Shown here piece by piece: positions 18,164 through 27,256 of a DNA stretch of 58,649 nt. The notes beneath the pieces were generated by a model. The model did not search any database. It was given only the letters and a program-made list of their open reading frames with translations, and was not told where the DNA came from. A program made the position numbers and the translations under genes. The stretch's first letter is position 1. Every line of letters starts with the position of its first letter. Source of the DNA: an uncultured Clostridia bacterium (lineage in GTDB: Bacteria > Bacillota > Clostridia > Oscillospirales > Ruminococcaceae); the NCBI GenBank assembly GCA_945829235.1, contig CALZUA010000002.1, positions 1-58,649 of the forward strand. The letters are read 5' to 3'.

Positions 18164-19129
18164 TTACATCGCGCCACATATTCGTTTCGCCCAAGCGCTT
18201 GAACTCATTACGCCAATGCCAAGCGTTATTGATGTTATAAGTCCAAACCATCCGTCCATTGCACCCGATTGACTGGCGAAATTTAGTAATGCGTTGTTTA
18301 CTGACGAATAGGCTATGAACATTATTGCTATAATCAATGACTGCAATGTGACAGCAGCATAAGATTTCAAAAAACCCTTTCCAATATCAGATAAGCCATC
18401 GCACACAAGGGTTGAAAGCGGAATAGGCGCAACAAGAGTATAGACTGTCAATTCAAACAGGCGAGATATAATTATTACGTTCGCGATTATCATTATTATT
18501 TTCATTATCAAGCCTTCAACGAAAATGAAAATATTTAGAATTATGGGGGAAAAGTTTAAAAAGCCTGCGTCATACCCTGCCGAACAAAGTAAGGCATCTT
18601 GATATGAAACAAAATATTGTGCCGCAGCAACTTCTTTAGCATCAGAGTTTTGTATAAGCTCTTGCCATTTCATATAAATGGCTTGCCCCCATATATCATC
18701 TTCAGACGGAACTTCTATACTACCGCCAAAAGAAGGAATTGAATTATCGTCAATGACAATAAAACCATTTTGAGTCAAATCACCGACAGTATTTACAAAA
18801 CTGTTAAAGCCTTTGTAAATTAATGTAGTGATGAATTCAGCATTTTCAACGCATAATTTTGCCAAAAGACACTTGATAATTAGCAACATCACATTTTCCC
18901 AAGTAACCCATTGCAAATTAAGGGATTTTGAGATGAAGTTAATAAGGAAAAACATTACGCAAAGCGTAAGGGCTGTCCCTTTTATTACCTCAATCAAATT
19001 AGGAACTGAACTTGTGGCGGTTTGGAGCAGAGTGTCGTTGGTTAATAAATCAATAATTAGCTTATACATCGAATTAAGCTCTCTAATTATTTGATTTATG
19101 CTATCCATACATTGCTGATAGCTCCACAT
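18164..19129 (-). CDS. VirB6/TrbL-like polytopic channel protein
   Basis: 321 residues if started at the ATG at 19129, which has AAGGAGG 9 bases upstream; a further upstream start is open but lacks a ribosome site. There are five or six membrane segments, including ALTLCVMFFLINFI and IIMIIANVIIIS, with a long outer loop between spans 2 and 3. Topology, length and place between the pilin-like and PrgI-like genes fit the VirB6 role of inner channel subunit. Sequence in this family is poorly conserved, so the call leans on context. Confidence 0.72.
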   Translation of the reverse strand: MWSYQQCMDSINQIIRELNSMYKLIIDLLTNDTLLQTATSSVPNLIEVIKGTALTLCVMFFLINFISKSLNLQWVTWENVMLLIIKCLLAKLCVENAEFITTLIYKGFNSFVNTVGDLTQNGFIVIDDNSIPSFGGSIEVPSEDDIWGQAIYMKWQELIQNSDAKEVAAAQYFVSYQDALLCSAGYDAGFLNFSPIILNIFIFVEGLIMKIIMIIANVIIISRLFELTVYTLVAPIPLSTLVCDGLSDIGKGFLKSYAAVTLQSLIIAIMFIAYSSVNNALLNFASQSGAMDGWFGLITSITLGIGVMSSSAWAKRICGAM

Positions 19130-19171
19130 AGAATTCTTCCTCCTTTCTCTAAACAAAACAGCGCGGAAATC

Positions 19172-19187
19172 GTGCTATATGTAGTAC
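19172..19187 (-). repeat. ICE stem-loop, copy 4 (leader of virB6-like gene)
   Basis: GTGCTATATGTAGTAC, one mismatch from the main form, 43 bases upstream of the VirB6-like start and inside the pilin/VirB6 intergenic gap. Confidence 0.7.
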
Positions 19188-19210
19188 AATTTCCGCACCG
19201 CATCTCGAAA

Positions 19211-19618
19211 TTAAACAGGGGAAGTTGTAATTCCGAACAGGTTTAAGGATTTTGTGACTGCGAAAACGATAAATCCTGCAACCATCGTTGTAAGTCCTCT
19301 TTGTTTACCCTCGGGGTCATCGCTTTTTACAGAAAAGCCAAACATAACTGCTCCTACAAAAGCTACCACCAAACCGACACGCCCTATCCAGTCGGCGAAG
19401 AAAACAATAGTCTTATCAAACATTGCTTCTGCTTCTCCGCTTCCGCCTCCGCCTCCGCTTGTGTCATCTGCAAACGCGGACGCTGCTGTCAACATCATCG
19501 TGGACAACATCATCGTGAGCGACAGCGAGATTTTTCTGCGCTTTGCGTTCAAGACAGAAAAGAAAGACTTTACGGGATTTTTTGCCGTCTGCACGGCGGG
19601 TTTGTTTTTGTTTTCCAT
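19211..19618 (-). CDS. VirB2/TrbC-like pilin subunit
   Basis: 135 residues. A basic N-terminus is followed by a long signal-like segment ending TAASAFADD (about 35-52), a Gly-rich linker, then two hydrophobic helices (about 72-96 and 108-124). That is the shape of VirB2/TrbC pilins, which form the extracellular part of the mating channel. AAGGAGG lies before the ATG. It sits between virD4 and the virB6-like gene. Confidence 0.7.
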   Translation of the reverse strand: MENKNKPAVQTAKNPVKSFFSVLNAKRRKISLSLTMMLSTMMLTAASAFADDTSGGGGGSGEAEAMFDKTIVFFADWIGRVGLVVAFVGAVMFGFSVKSDDPEGKQRGLTTMVAGFIVFAVTKSLNLFGITTSPV

Positions 19619-19674
19619 TTCGGAAACCTCCTTAAAAATAGTTTATATGTACAACCGCTTTTGCGGAAGTATCC

Positions 19675-21813
19675 TTAAAAACTGTCCGAGAACATCTCGA
19701 AATCATCTTCGCCGAATTCTTTCATCTCGGACATATCGAACGACATCATTTCATCGGGATTTGGCAGTTCCTCGTCCGAGAAATCGGGTTCATCGTCATA
19801 TAGCAGACGTTCGCTGCTTGACGTATCATCGGAAAACTCCTCGTCAAGAGTTGTTTTCGGTGTTTCGGTTTCCATATTTTCCACCTCCATAAATTCATCA
19901 TCATCGGGAATATCAAGGTCGGCAAGCGCCTTTTCGTCATACTCGGGCTTTGCCAAGGATACCTTTTCGGTGTGACTTTCTGCCGTATCGGGCGCTTTTT
20001 CCGTGTGCAAATCGTCTATCAGATAGGCGAACTTTTTGTTGCTGTCCTCAAGATATTGATAATTCTGATGTTTTTCGATGTTAAATTTGTGGCAGAAGAA
20101 CGGATTTAGCGCGCGAACTATCAGAATGCAGCGGTCGGGCTTCATTGTTTTAAGCTCGTCCGTCATCATCAGCTCACGTCCCATAATGCTGTTGTTCTCG
20201 GACGTTGACGGATTTCGGTGACTTTTGGTTCGGTTGTGCGAAACGACATCAATCGTTTCCTTGCCCAACGCTTTGGAAATCGCTTCAAGCGTACTCGCTT
20301 CTTGACCGCCCAAAAATAAAAGACTGTCGCAGTTACCCGTGACAATCTCCCAAGACTTATCGTACATTTTTTTGAGCTGTGCCAAGTTTTGAATGATAAT
20401 GTTTGCCGAGATTTCCATTGAACGCATTGTTGCAAGGAGCTTATCAAAATCGGGGATAGTTCCGATATTTGCGAACTCATCGAGCAGGCAGCGGACGTGG
20501 ACGGGCAGCCTGCCGCCGTACTTGAAATTCGCAGTATCGTACAACGTATCGAAAAGCTGCGTGTACATCATCGCCGCGAGGAAATTGAACGTCGCGTCAG
20601 AGGACGGAATAATAACGAAAAGCGCGGTTTTTTTGTCGCCGAGCGTATCGAGATGAATGTTGTCCGTGTAAGTCAAATCAGCGACTTCGGGGAGATTGAA
20701 TGCCGAAAATCGAACAGCCGCAGATATGAGAATTGATTTTGCGGTTTCCGCAGGCGCTTTCTTAAAATCAGCGTAAAACGAAACCGCCATACTGTGTGGA
20801 TTTTCCTCTCGAAGCTCGTCCATCATATCATCAAGCGGAGAGCGGTGGTTTTCGTCCTGTTCGGAGATTTCCGCTAATCTCATCATCTTCATAACGGTGG
20901 AGAAATTTCTGTCAAGCGACTTTCCGTTCGCGTCTTTCGCGTCCTCTTTTTCTAGGAGATAAAAGGCAATCGCAAGCGTGAGCGCCTTTGTACTATCGTC
21001 CCAGAACTGGTCGCCGCCCGAAGCACCCTCTTGCTTGGTGTTTTTCATCAGACAGTTGACCATTTTCATCACATACGTCTTGTTCAGATTGCCGTCTTTG
21101 TCGTAAACGTAGTTAAACGGATTGTAGTTGTTGCTGTGGGACATATCAATCAAATTAAAAACGCGGATTTCATAACCCGCGTCTTTCAATAATTTACCGC
21201 AAGAGCGAAGCAGCTCGCCTTTAGGGTCAGTCACAACGTAAGAGGTGTTAAGCTGCATTAAGTTCGGCTTAACGTAAAAGCGAGATTTTCCCGAACCCGA
21301 ACCGCCTATTACAAGCACGTTCAAATTTTCTCGGTGCTGCCGTGTATTCAGCGACATTCGGACTTCCTGCGTCAGAATGATGTTGTTATCCGTTTCAAAA
21401 GGAGATTTTGGTGTTTCCGTAATGGTTTCCTTGCCCTTTTTCTTTTCAGATTTGTCGGCAAGGAGTTTTTCCTCCTTTTCGGTTGCCCATCGCGCCGAAC
21501 CGTGTTCAACGCCGCGCCGGTGCAAACGCTTTCGGGACGTGTATTTCAGTAGAATATATATGCCGATTGCAAACGCAGCGCCCAGAACAAATGTCAACGC
21601 AAGCGAACCGGGAGTTGAAAGGTGCGAAAAGACTGTTTCGGGGGAAGTCAGCGCTTTCTCGATGTTTTCCGTGAATACGTTAAAATCTATTTCGCCTTTT
21701 TCTGTTTTTGACAGGTCAAACCCTGTGCCAAATCCTGCGGCAACATAAAGTGCCGCGAGAACGAGAATAGCGATAAGAGTTATTGATATAGGGTCTAATT
21801 TCTTTTTTCTCAT
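19675..21813 (-). CDS. VirD4/TraG type IV coupling protein
   Basis: 712 residues. Two membrane segments in the first 90 residues, Walker A GGSGSGKS near 171 within LVIGGSGSGKSRFYVKPN, Walker B CLLDEFANIG near 443, and an acidic tail. It links the relaxase-DNA complex to the secretion channel. The start overlaps the stop of the PcfB-like gene by four bases (ATGA), a translational coupling also seen for pcfB-pcfC in enterococcal plasmids. Confidence 0.94.
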   Translation of the reverse strand: MRKKKLDPISITLIAILVLAALYVAAGFGTGFDLSKTEKGEIDFNVFTENIEKALTSPETVFSHLSTPGSLALTFVLGAAFAIGIYILLKYTSRKRLHRRGVEHGSARWATEKEEKLLADKSEKKKGKETITETPKSPFETDNNIILTQEVRMSLNTRQHRENLNVLVIGGSGSGKSRFYVKPNLMQLNTSYVVTDPKGELLRSCGKLLKDAGYEIRVFNLIDMSHSNNYNPFNYVYDKDGNLNKTYVMKMVNCLMKNTKQEGASGGDQFWDDSTKALTLAIAFYLLEKEDAKDANGKSLDRNFSTVMKMMRLAEISEQDENHRSPLDDMMDELREENPHSMAVSFYADFKKAPAETAKSILISAAVRFSAFNLPEVADLTYTDNIHLDTLGDKKTALFVIIPSSDATFNFLAAMMYTQLFDTLYDTANFKYGGRLPVHVRCLLDEFANIGTIPDFDKLLATMRSMEISANIIIQNLAQLKKMYDKSWEIVTGNCDSLLFLGGQEASTLEAISKALGKETIDVVSHNRTKSHRNPSTSENNSIMGRELMMTDELKTMKPDRCILIVRALNPFFCHKFNIEKHQNYQYLEDSNKKFAYLIDDLHTEKAPDTAESHTEKVSLAKPEYDEKALADLDIPDDDEFMEVENMETETPKTTLDEEFSDDTSSSERLLYDDEPDFSDEELPNPDEMMSFDMSEMKEFGEDDFEMFSDSF

Positions 21814-23642
21814 CGTTTCTTCCCCTTACCAAGCTCGATTTTCGGCGTAGGAGCTGCTTTTTTGCTGCTTGTTGATTTAGCGATTTTGTTCTGCAGGAGG
21901 CTTTGGCTCTTTGCCTTGCTGATGATGTTTCTCGCGTTTTCTTTGGGAATACCGAAATCCTTTGCGATTTTGTCCTCGAGGTTGATTGTATTCGCATTAT
22001 AAAATTTCGACTTATCGCCGAGCTGAACCGTGAACGTCTGCGTGCCTGTTCGTTCGATGTGGATTTCCTGCGAAATTCCTTTTTCGTCAATCGTGCGCTC
22101 GGCAATTTTTGACTTGATTTGGCTGTCGATTTTTACAGCCTTTGCAACAGCCAATTCAGCCTGCTGCTCCGACATACCGAGTTTATCTTTACAAATGTTA
22201 ATCATCTCGGTTTTGCTCATCGTTTCGGGGGAGAGCGCAGCAGACTTGTCGCCGTTCTGAAGAAGAATATGCGTTGTTTCACCGTCCTTGAAATTCACCG
22301 CGTCATAGCGAACCTCGCGCAGCGAAACGTCATCGGACGGGTATCTGATGTTTGTTTTCAGCGCGTTCAGATTATCGACCTGCGAATGTGAATTGAATTT
22401 CTTCTCGTCAAGACCAAGTTCTCTGCAGAGCTTATTTGCTGCCAAATCTGCCTGCATTTCCGAATAACCCAGCTTTTCTTTCAGAATTTCCTTAACCTCG
22501 GGCTTGCGCATTTTTTTGTCAACCGTAATCTCAACGCTATTCCCGTCACGCTCGTTAAAAAGCTCAACTTTAATTGTGTTACCATCTTTCAAAGAGTTGA
22601 CCGTTTCGGTATTATACTCGCGCTGTAACTCATCGATTTTCCCTCCAAGAGATTTCTCAAATGCATTTGTTTGCGAAATATCATATACAACAGTCGTTGT
22701 AAAAAGCTGTTTCCCATTCTCATCAAGCACGGGATTTCCGTTATCGTCAACCTGCGGCGCGAAAATCTCGACACCCTTTGCATCCTCGTTCATCTTGAAG
22801 CCTTGCTTTTCCCAAAACGCTTTGCCGGCAACCTGTTTCGCGTCAGGCATTTGTTCCTCGACAAGCTCCATATTTCTATCGCTGTATGTGGGAAATTCGA
22901 TTTCCGTTTTCGATAAGAATTCGTCATAGTATTTCCCACGCAATTCGGCATTGTCCCGCGAATTTTCGATATCCTCAATTTGCGATTTGATTTCAATCTG
23001 TCGTTCGGTTTCGGGAACGTTCGGTGCTATGCCTAAATTCTCCTCGATTTCAGCGTAAGCCGCTTTATATTCGTTCTTCAAAACAGCGACCTGTTCAGCG
23101 TATTCGGCGGGGTAAACGCACTTGATTTTATCGCCGTCATTCACAAATTGACACTCAACGCCGTTTTCGTTCAGCAGCGCCTTAATAGCGGCGGCATTGT
23201 TAGGACTTACCGAAAATGACTTGACACTCTCGGGTGCGCCTTTAAGCCGTTCCTGCATAATTTCCTGCGTTATCTGGTTAATTACTGCCTTGTCGCGTTC
23301 GAGAAATTCAACGGTTTTCTTTTCTCCCTCGCCAACAATCGCGACAGGAACGTTATACTTTGCAGCTTTTTCTGCAATGATTTCCGCGTCACGCGCCAAA
23401 AAATTGCTGTTGCTTAAAATAGTGCAATGCGCTTTTTCAGCCTCGGCTATCAGTCTGGCGTTAGAAACCGCGCCATTGTTTGTGGCTTTGCTGATGACCT
23501 TTTGAACGCCTTTCTTTCCAAGACTTGCAGTGCCTGCAAGCAGATTTTTCGCAGCAGGCGCAAGCATTCTTATAAGCTCGAGCGCCGTTTCGACTGTTTT
23601 GGTGCTGCCCGACAATACCGCCGATGCAACTTCGTCTGTCAT
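21810..23642 (-). CDS. PcfB/DUF3801-like conjugation accessory protein
   Basis: 610 residues. The N-terminal 150 residues resemble PcfB/DUF3801, a small protein encoded just before the coupling ATPase in Gram-positive conjugation systems and reported to link it to the relaxosome. The rest holds an ArdC-like patch (FWEKQGFKMN, later VVYDISQTN) and three helical repeats of the type EILKEKLGYSEMQADLAANK near 390, 475 and 565. The tail is Lys rich. AAGGAGG precedes the ATG, and a stem-loop copy sits in the leader. Confidence 0.65.
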   Translation of the reverse strand: MTDEVASAVLSGSTKTVETALELIRMLAPAAKNLLAGTASLGKKGVQKVISKATNNGAVSNARLIAEAEKAHCTILSNSNFLARDAEIIAEKAAKYNVPVAIVGEGEKKTVEFLERDKAVINQITQEIMQERLKGAPESVKSFSVSPNNAAAIKALLNENGVECQFVNDGDKIKCVYPAEYAEQVAVLKNEYKAAYAEIEENLGIAPNVPETERQIEIKSQIEDIENSRDNAELRGKYYDEFLSKTEIEFPTYSDRNMELVEEQMPDAKQVAGKAFWEKQGFKMNEDAKGVEIFAPQVDDNGNPVLDENGKQLFTTTVVYDISQTNAFEKSLGGKIDELQREYNTETVNSLKDGNTIKVELFNERDGNSVEITVDKKMRKPEVKEILKEKLGYSEMQADLAANKLCRELGLDEKKFNSHSQVDNLNALKTNIRYPSDDVSLREVRYDAVNFKDGETTHILLQNGDKSAALSPETMSKTEMINICKDKLGMSEQQAELAVAKAVKIDSQIKSKIAERTIDEKGISQEIHIERTGTQTFTVQLGDKSKFYNANTINLEDKIAKDFGIPKENARNIISKAKSQSLLQNKIAKSTSSKKAAPTPKIELGKGKKR

Positions 23643-23665
23643 AAAAATTCCTCCTTGTTATATTC

Positions 23666-23681
23666 GTGCTATATGTAGCAC
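23666..23681 (-). repeat. ICE stem-loop, copy 5 (leader of pcfB-like gene)
   Basis: Exact GTGCTATATGTAGCAC, 24 bases before the PcfB-like ATG and just ahead of its ribosome site. Confidence 0.85.
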
Positions 23682-23725
23682 ATTTTTTGTGAACTGAATT
23701 TTGCGAGTGAACACCCCCTTAAACA

Positions 23726-23758
23726 CAAAAAAAGCGGAGAACTTTTACATTCTCCGCT
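23726..23758 (-). terminator. Intrinsic terminator after the lipoprotein gene
   Basis: Read on the minus strand, AGCGGAGAA/TTCTCCGCT forms a 9-base stem followed by seven T. Nearly the same hairpin follows the second lipoprotein copy at 36770-36803. Confidence 0.8.
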
Positions 23759-23776
23759 TAATATTCAGTTTGAATT

Positions 23777-23792
23777 GTGCTATATGTAGCAC
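23777..23792 (-). repeat. ICE stem-loop, copy 6 (between two terminators)
   Basis: Exact GTGCTATATGTAGCAC between the hairpins at 23726-23758 and 23793-23823, downstream rather than upstream of the lipoprotein gene. Confidence 0.85.
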
Positions 23793-23823
23793 AAAAGCCG
23801 ACTGTTTTGAGCAATCGGCTTTT
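23793..23823. terminator. Terminator hairpin directly after the lipoprotein gene
   Basis: AAAAGCCGA/TCGGCTTTT, a 9-base stem with A and T tracts on either side, so it can act in both directions. Confidence 0.7.
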
Positions 23824-23830
23824 TGTTTAA

Positions 23831-24964
23831 TTATGAAATTTTTTCAAAGTTGCCGTTGAGCTTGTTGCTTAATGCTGTTTCGATGTCTTTTCGAGAGCCA
23901 ATTACAATTTCTGAATATGAAATTTCTCCGCTTGTCAAGTCAATGACAGGATTTTTAATGCGCACAATGAGAGCTGCGCCATCAACGGAAGCTTCTTTAT
24001 CGAATGTATAACCAACATTCGGGTGATAAGTTATATCCATTGTATAAAAGAAGTAAGCGTATTTTGTTTCTGTAATCTTTCCGAAATATCCCTCGGAGCG
24101 TTCAATTCCAACATAAGCAGAGTTAAAATTGATGTTGTCAAGTTTTCTTATTTCGGTAGTGCTTGCATAAAGCGCGCCTATATTTATTCCCGAAACACCG
24201 TTTATGATGCTTTTGTTTGAGTCCCTGTCCATATTGTTGACCTTATTATTAACGAAATCATCGGATATCTTTTTGAACGCTGCAACATCTTTCTCGCTCA
24301 AATCATCAGCTGACAAAATGTATTTCTTATCAGCCTGAATGGTGTATTCCCGCGAGGTTTCTTCGATTATGTATTCTTTATTCAGCGACTCAATCGCTTC
24401 ATCGGTAAGCGAAATGATAATCTTGTCGCCGTTTTTGTATTTTTCCGTTGTTTTCTTGCCATCGACGCGTTTCATCGAGAAACTATAGGGAGAACCGACA
24501 GCGCCGCTGTATGAAAAAGAAACCGTACATTCGGGCGAAATGCCGCTTGTCTTGATTTCGACATTCTTGAAAATATCGAGCTTCTCTTTTTCTTTAAGTC
24601 CTGAAACGGTAATTTCCTGTTCGGTGTTAATAGCGGCAACGCCCGCGTTTTCGAGAACAGAATTGTCTGTTTTAACCTTGACAGTGATTACATCGCCGTT
24701 CGACAAGCTGCCGTTGTTTTCGATTGTTTCAAGAGAAAACGAGTTTACCACGCTTGCGACCGTGTACTCGTTCATATCGCCGAGCAGGGAAGCTATGTAA
24801 TTCTGATTTATAGTCGCGGTTGCCTGTCCCGAGCCGCTGTAACCCTCGAACTTAACGCTCACGCACTCGCTGCAGTCAACCAAAACCGCCGATTTGCAGC
24901 CCGTAAAGCAGATTACTGCTCCGAAAATCAGAACAGAAAAGAAAGAAATAATTTTCGCTTTCAT
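23831..24964 (-). CDS. Lipoprotein, ICE copy (paralogue at 36838)
   Basis: 377 residues from the ATG at 24964 (AGGAGGTAC ribosome site). A signal peptide ends in the lipobox FTGC, so it is a secreted lipoprotein. The body has repeated beta-rich modules with NGDVITVKVKTD and NGDKIIISLTDEA, resembling Clostridial surface proteins of unknown function. It stands alone with its own promoter and two terminators, between parB and the pcfB-like gene. The copy outside the ICE matches it along the whole length; the last third is nearly identical. Confidence 0.75.
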   Translation of the reverse strand: MKAKIISFFSVLIFGAVICFTGCKSAVLVDCSECVSVKFEGYSGSGQATATINQNYIASLLGDMNEYTVASVVNSFSLETIENNGSLSNGDVITVKVKTDNSVLENAGVAAINTEQEITVSGLKEKEKLDIFKNVEIKTSGISPECTVSFSYSGAVGSPYSFSMKRVDGKKTTEKYKNGDKIIISLTDEAIESLNKEYIIEETSREYTIQADKKYILSADDLSEKDVAAFKKISDDFVNNKVNNMDRDSNKSIINGVSGINIGALYASTTEIRKLDNINFNSAYVGIERSEGYFGKITETKYAYFFYTMDITYHPNVGYTFDKEASVDGAALIVRIKNPVIDLTSGEISYSEIVIGSRKDIETALSNKLNGNFEKIS

Positions 24965-24996
24965 AAAGTACCTCCTAAAGAACATAGTTTTTCTTA

Positions 24997-25025
24997 ATTA
25001 TAGCACGACTGTGAATAAATGTCAA
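24997..25025 (-). promoter_or_regulatory. Promoter of the ICE lipoprotein gene
   Basis: On the minus strand TTGACA, 17 bases, TATAAT: a full consensus. The second lipoprotein copy keeps the same spacer region but has decayed boxes (TTAACA, TATTAT). Confidence 0.8.
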
Positions 25026-25031
25026 TAGCGC

Positions 25032-26039
25032 TTACCAACACAATTTTCTGATTTTCTCGAGAACGTTTTTAAGGTCGCTGTCCTGTTTTACGCTTTCAAG
25101 AAAATCACGAAGAACGTCACGTTCGCTCTCGGTGAGCGTAAGCGTGAATATTTTTTCGGGCTTTGTATCGTCCTCGTCAAAATCGCTGTCCTCATCGTCC
25201 TCATCGGCGCTTTCATCATCATCATCGAAATCATCGCCGAAATCGTCCTCATCAAAATCATTGTCGAATTTTTGTGCAAAATCACGATTTTTTTCTTTGC
25301 CAATTTTTTTATCGTCAATTTTTTCGGATTTCTCGGAATTTTGGATTTCCTTGACCGCCTTGTGCGTAATTTCAGCTGTTGGTGCGCTCTTTATCAGTTC
25401 CTGCTGCTTGTCGGGGGAGAGCTTCGCAACCTCGTTCGCGGTTGAGATTGACATTTCGCCATTTTTGACCGCCTCGTCAACCTCGGCAATTGCGTTGTTG
25501 CGAATGTTCTCGATTTTCCCGACCTGCGCGGGGGAAACCTGCAGCGTGTTCGCGATGATTTCCCGAACGCGTCCTTTTATGTGCTTGCCCTCGTCCTCGA
25601 GCTGCTGAATAGTCTGCTTTAACATCTCATATTCAGCCATAGTTTCCGCGTCCGTGTACTTGCGCTGCGTTGCGTTAAGCATAATAAGGTTCAGCCGCGC
25701 TTCAGCTTCCGTGCGCTCACCGTCAACATAACAGGGAATAAGCGTGCTTGTGAGCCTGTCCTGCTCGATGAGCAGCTTGACAGCGCTGTACCGGCGATGT
25801 CCGCTGATAAGCCAATAGCCATCGCCGCCGCTGTCCTTGCAAACGACAAGATTGTGTTTCAGACCTTGCCTTTCGATATCATCGGCAAGCAGCTCGATTT
25901 CGGATAAAGAATAGAAATTCTCCTTATTGAGCTTGATTTCGGAAAACTCAATCATCTGCATATTATCGAGAAAACTGTCGGCAGAGGCTGATTTCATATC
26001 CTTGCCGATACTCGCGTTAAACGAAAAGTTTCTCGCCAT
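25032..26039 (-). CDS. parB: ParB-family partition/regulatory protein
   Basis: 335 residues. The N-terminal ParB domain has the LISGHRRYSA motif, used for CTP binding in this family, near residue 80. A central KorB-like helix-turn-helix follows (VSPAQVGKIENI near 170-182). A very acidic Asp/Glu stretch (about 250-295) and a short C-terminal dimer region follow. It starts 3 bases after parA. The pair probably stabilises the excised circular ICE or controls transfer genes. The acidic insert is unusually long. Confidence 0.9.
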   Translation of the reverse strand: MARNFSFNASIGKDMKSASADSFLDNMQMIEFSEIKLNKENFYSLSEIELLADDIERQGLKHNLVVCKDSGGDGYWLISGHRRYSAVKLLIEQDRLTSTLIPCYVDGERTEAEARLNLIMLNATQRKYTDAETMAEYEMLKQTIQQLEDEGKHIKGRVREIIANTLQVSPAQVGKIENIRNNAIAEVDEAVKNGEMSISTANEVAKLSPDKQQELIKSAPTAEITHKAVKEIQNSEKSEKIDDKKIGKEKNRDFAQKFDNDFDEDDFGDDFDDDDESADEDDEDSDFDEDDTKPEKIFTLTLTESERDVLRDFLESVKQDSDLKNVLEKIRKLCW

Positions 26040-26041
26040 AA

Positions 26042-26806
26042 TTACTCACCAATCCTTTCAAGAATTTCGTCCGTCAGCTTTTTGAAACTGTCGGACGCGT
26101 TAGTCCAATTCATATATTCAGAAGCGGAAACGCTGAAATTTATCGAATTTTTGATAACTCGGCTGTACGGAATAACCGTGTTCATCGCCTTTTTACCGAG
26201 ATTTCCGTGCAGCATTTCGAGCAGCTGCACATCAGACGGGTTGTCCTTGTCGAAACGGTTTGCAAAGCACCCGCCGAATTTCGTCCCGCAGCGGCTTATG
26301 ATATCCGTTACAGTCGGAATACCTTGAATGGAGAACAGTCCAAGCTCGATAGGAACGAAAACAATGTCGCACGCGCCGAGAACGGCTTTTGTCAGCTCGT
26401 TCAGAGCAGGCGGCATATCAATCAATATGTAATCATATTTTTTGCCGCCATACCACGGCATTTCTGAAAAAGAAAATATTTTCTCGACCTGTTTGAACTG
26501 CGTTTCTTCGTCCAATGCGCCGAACTCCGGCAGGATTTTATTCAACTCGGCTGTTGCCGTGATGATATCGATGTTCGGATAACGCGTATTACATTTGGCA
26601 TTTGCGGGTGTAACAACGTGCTTAATCAGAGCCTCGGCAAGTCCCGCTTTTGGCTCGTCCACAAAAAAACGAGAGCAGTTCGCTTGCCCGTCCAAATCGA
26701 CCACAAGCACAGATTTGTCTTTAAGCGCAAGCTGCTGCGAGATGTTTATGACGGAAGTCGTTTTCCCGACACCGCCCTTGTTGTTGTAAAGTGCGATTGA
26801 TATCAT
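26042..26806 (-). CDS. parA: ParA-family partition ATPase
   Basis: 254 residues. The deviant Walker A motif NKGGVGKTTS is at residues 8-17, Walker A' VVDLDGQ near 40, and Walker B DYILIDMPP near 125. It is the partner of the ParB gene three bases downstream. Its leader carries a structured RNA (26863-26919) and a stem-loop copy (26829-26844), an arrangement repeated at 30266-30373. Confidence 0.93.
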   Translation of the reverse strand: MISIALYNNKGGVGKTTSVINISQQLALKDKSVLVVDLDGQANCSRFFVDEPKAGLAEALIKHVVTPANAKCNTRYPNIDIITATAELNKILPEFGALDEETQFKQVEKIFSFSEMPWYGGKKYDYILIDMPPALNELTKAVLGACDIVFVPIELGLFSIQGIPTVTDIISRCGTKFGGCFANRFDKDNPSDVQLLEMLHGNLGKKAMNTVIPYSRVIKNSINFSVSASEYMNWTNASDSFKKLTDEILERIGE

Positions 26807-26828
26807 ATTTTTCCCTCTTTCTTAAATT

Positions 26829-26844
26829 GTGCTATATGTAGCAC
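26829..26844 (-). repeat. ICE stem-loop, copy 7 (leader of parA)
   Basis: Exact GTGCTATATGTAGCAC, 23 bases before the parA ATG and 19 bases after the structured RNA at 26863-26919. Confidence 0.85.
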
Positions 26845-26862
26845 ATTTTCAGCCTTAACCTT

Positions 26863-26919
26863 ATCGGAACGGAACGCGGCAGGCTGTCGCCGCGCTCGAG
26901 GAGCTACCTTTGTTCCGAT
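26863..26919 (-). ncRNA. Structured leader RNA, copy A (upstream of parA)
   Basis: Minus-strand fold: outer stem ATCGGAAC/GTTCCGAT, single-stranded AAAGGTAGCTCCT, inner stem CGCGGC/GCCGCG. The copy at 30314-30373 keeps AAAGGT(A/C)GCTCCT but has quite different, still complementary, stems, which points to a conserved RNA fold. No known family was recognised. Confidence 0.6.
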
Positions 26920-26928
26920 TACTAGCAA

Positions 26929-27216
26929 TTATTCATCGTCCGTTTTGGAACTTGAAACATCTTTGTGATTATTCCTTGAAATAACCATATGAATAATTGT
27001 TGTAATAAGTATTATTACAAGACCGATTATCCTAAAAATGAGCGAGAGGCGGTTAGTGTGAATTACTCCGCCGGAATACAGCACATCAAAAATTATCGAG
27101 ATAACTATTATAAAAATTCCGCAGGTTGACCACGCAGTAAGTTGGTGAATGATTTTTTTGTTCTTATCTGCCATTTTTACCTCGTTTTTGGTGCTCGTTT
27201 CTTTGTTAGTGTTCAT
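26929..27216 (-). CDS. Small two-span membrane protein
   Basis: 95 residues. A polar N-terminus of 25 residues, membrane segments at about 31-50 and 61-80, and a polar tail (NNHKDVSSSKTDDE). GAGG lies before the ATG, with a stem-loop copy upstream. No family recognised. It sits between the HTH regulator and parA; a role in exclusion or signalling would be a guess. Confidence 0.55.
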   Translation of the reverse strand: MNTNKETSTKNEVKMADKNKKIIHQLTAWSTCGIFIIVISIIFDVLYSGGVIHTNRLSLIFRIIGLVIILITTIIHMVISRNNHKDVSSSKTDDE

Positions 27217-27238
27217 ATTTGTTCCTCTTTTCTTAACT

Positions 27239-27253
27239 GTGCTATTTTAGCAC
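27239..27253 (-). repeat. ICE stem-loop, copy 8 (short-loop form)
   Basis: GTGCTATTTTAGCAC: the same 6-base stem with a 3-base loop, 23 bases before the small membrane gene. Confidence 0.75.
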
Positions 27254-27256
27254 GTT

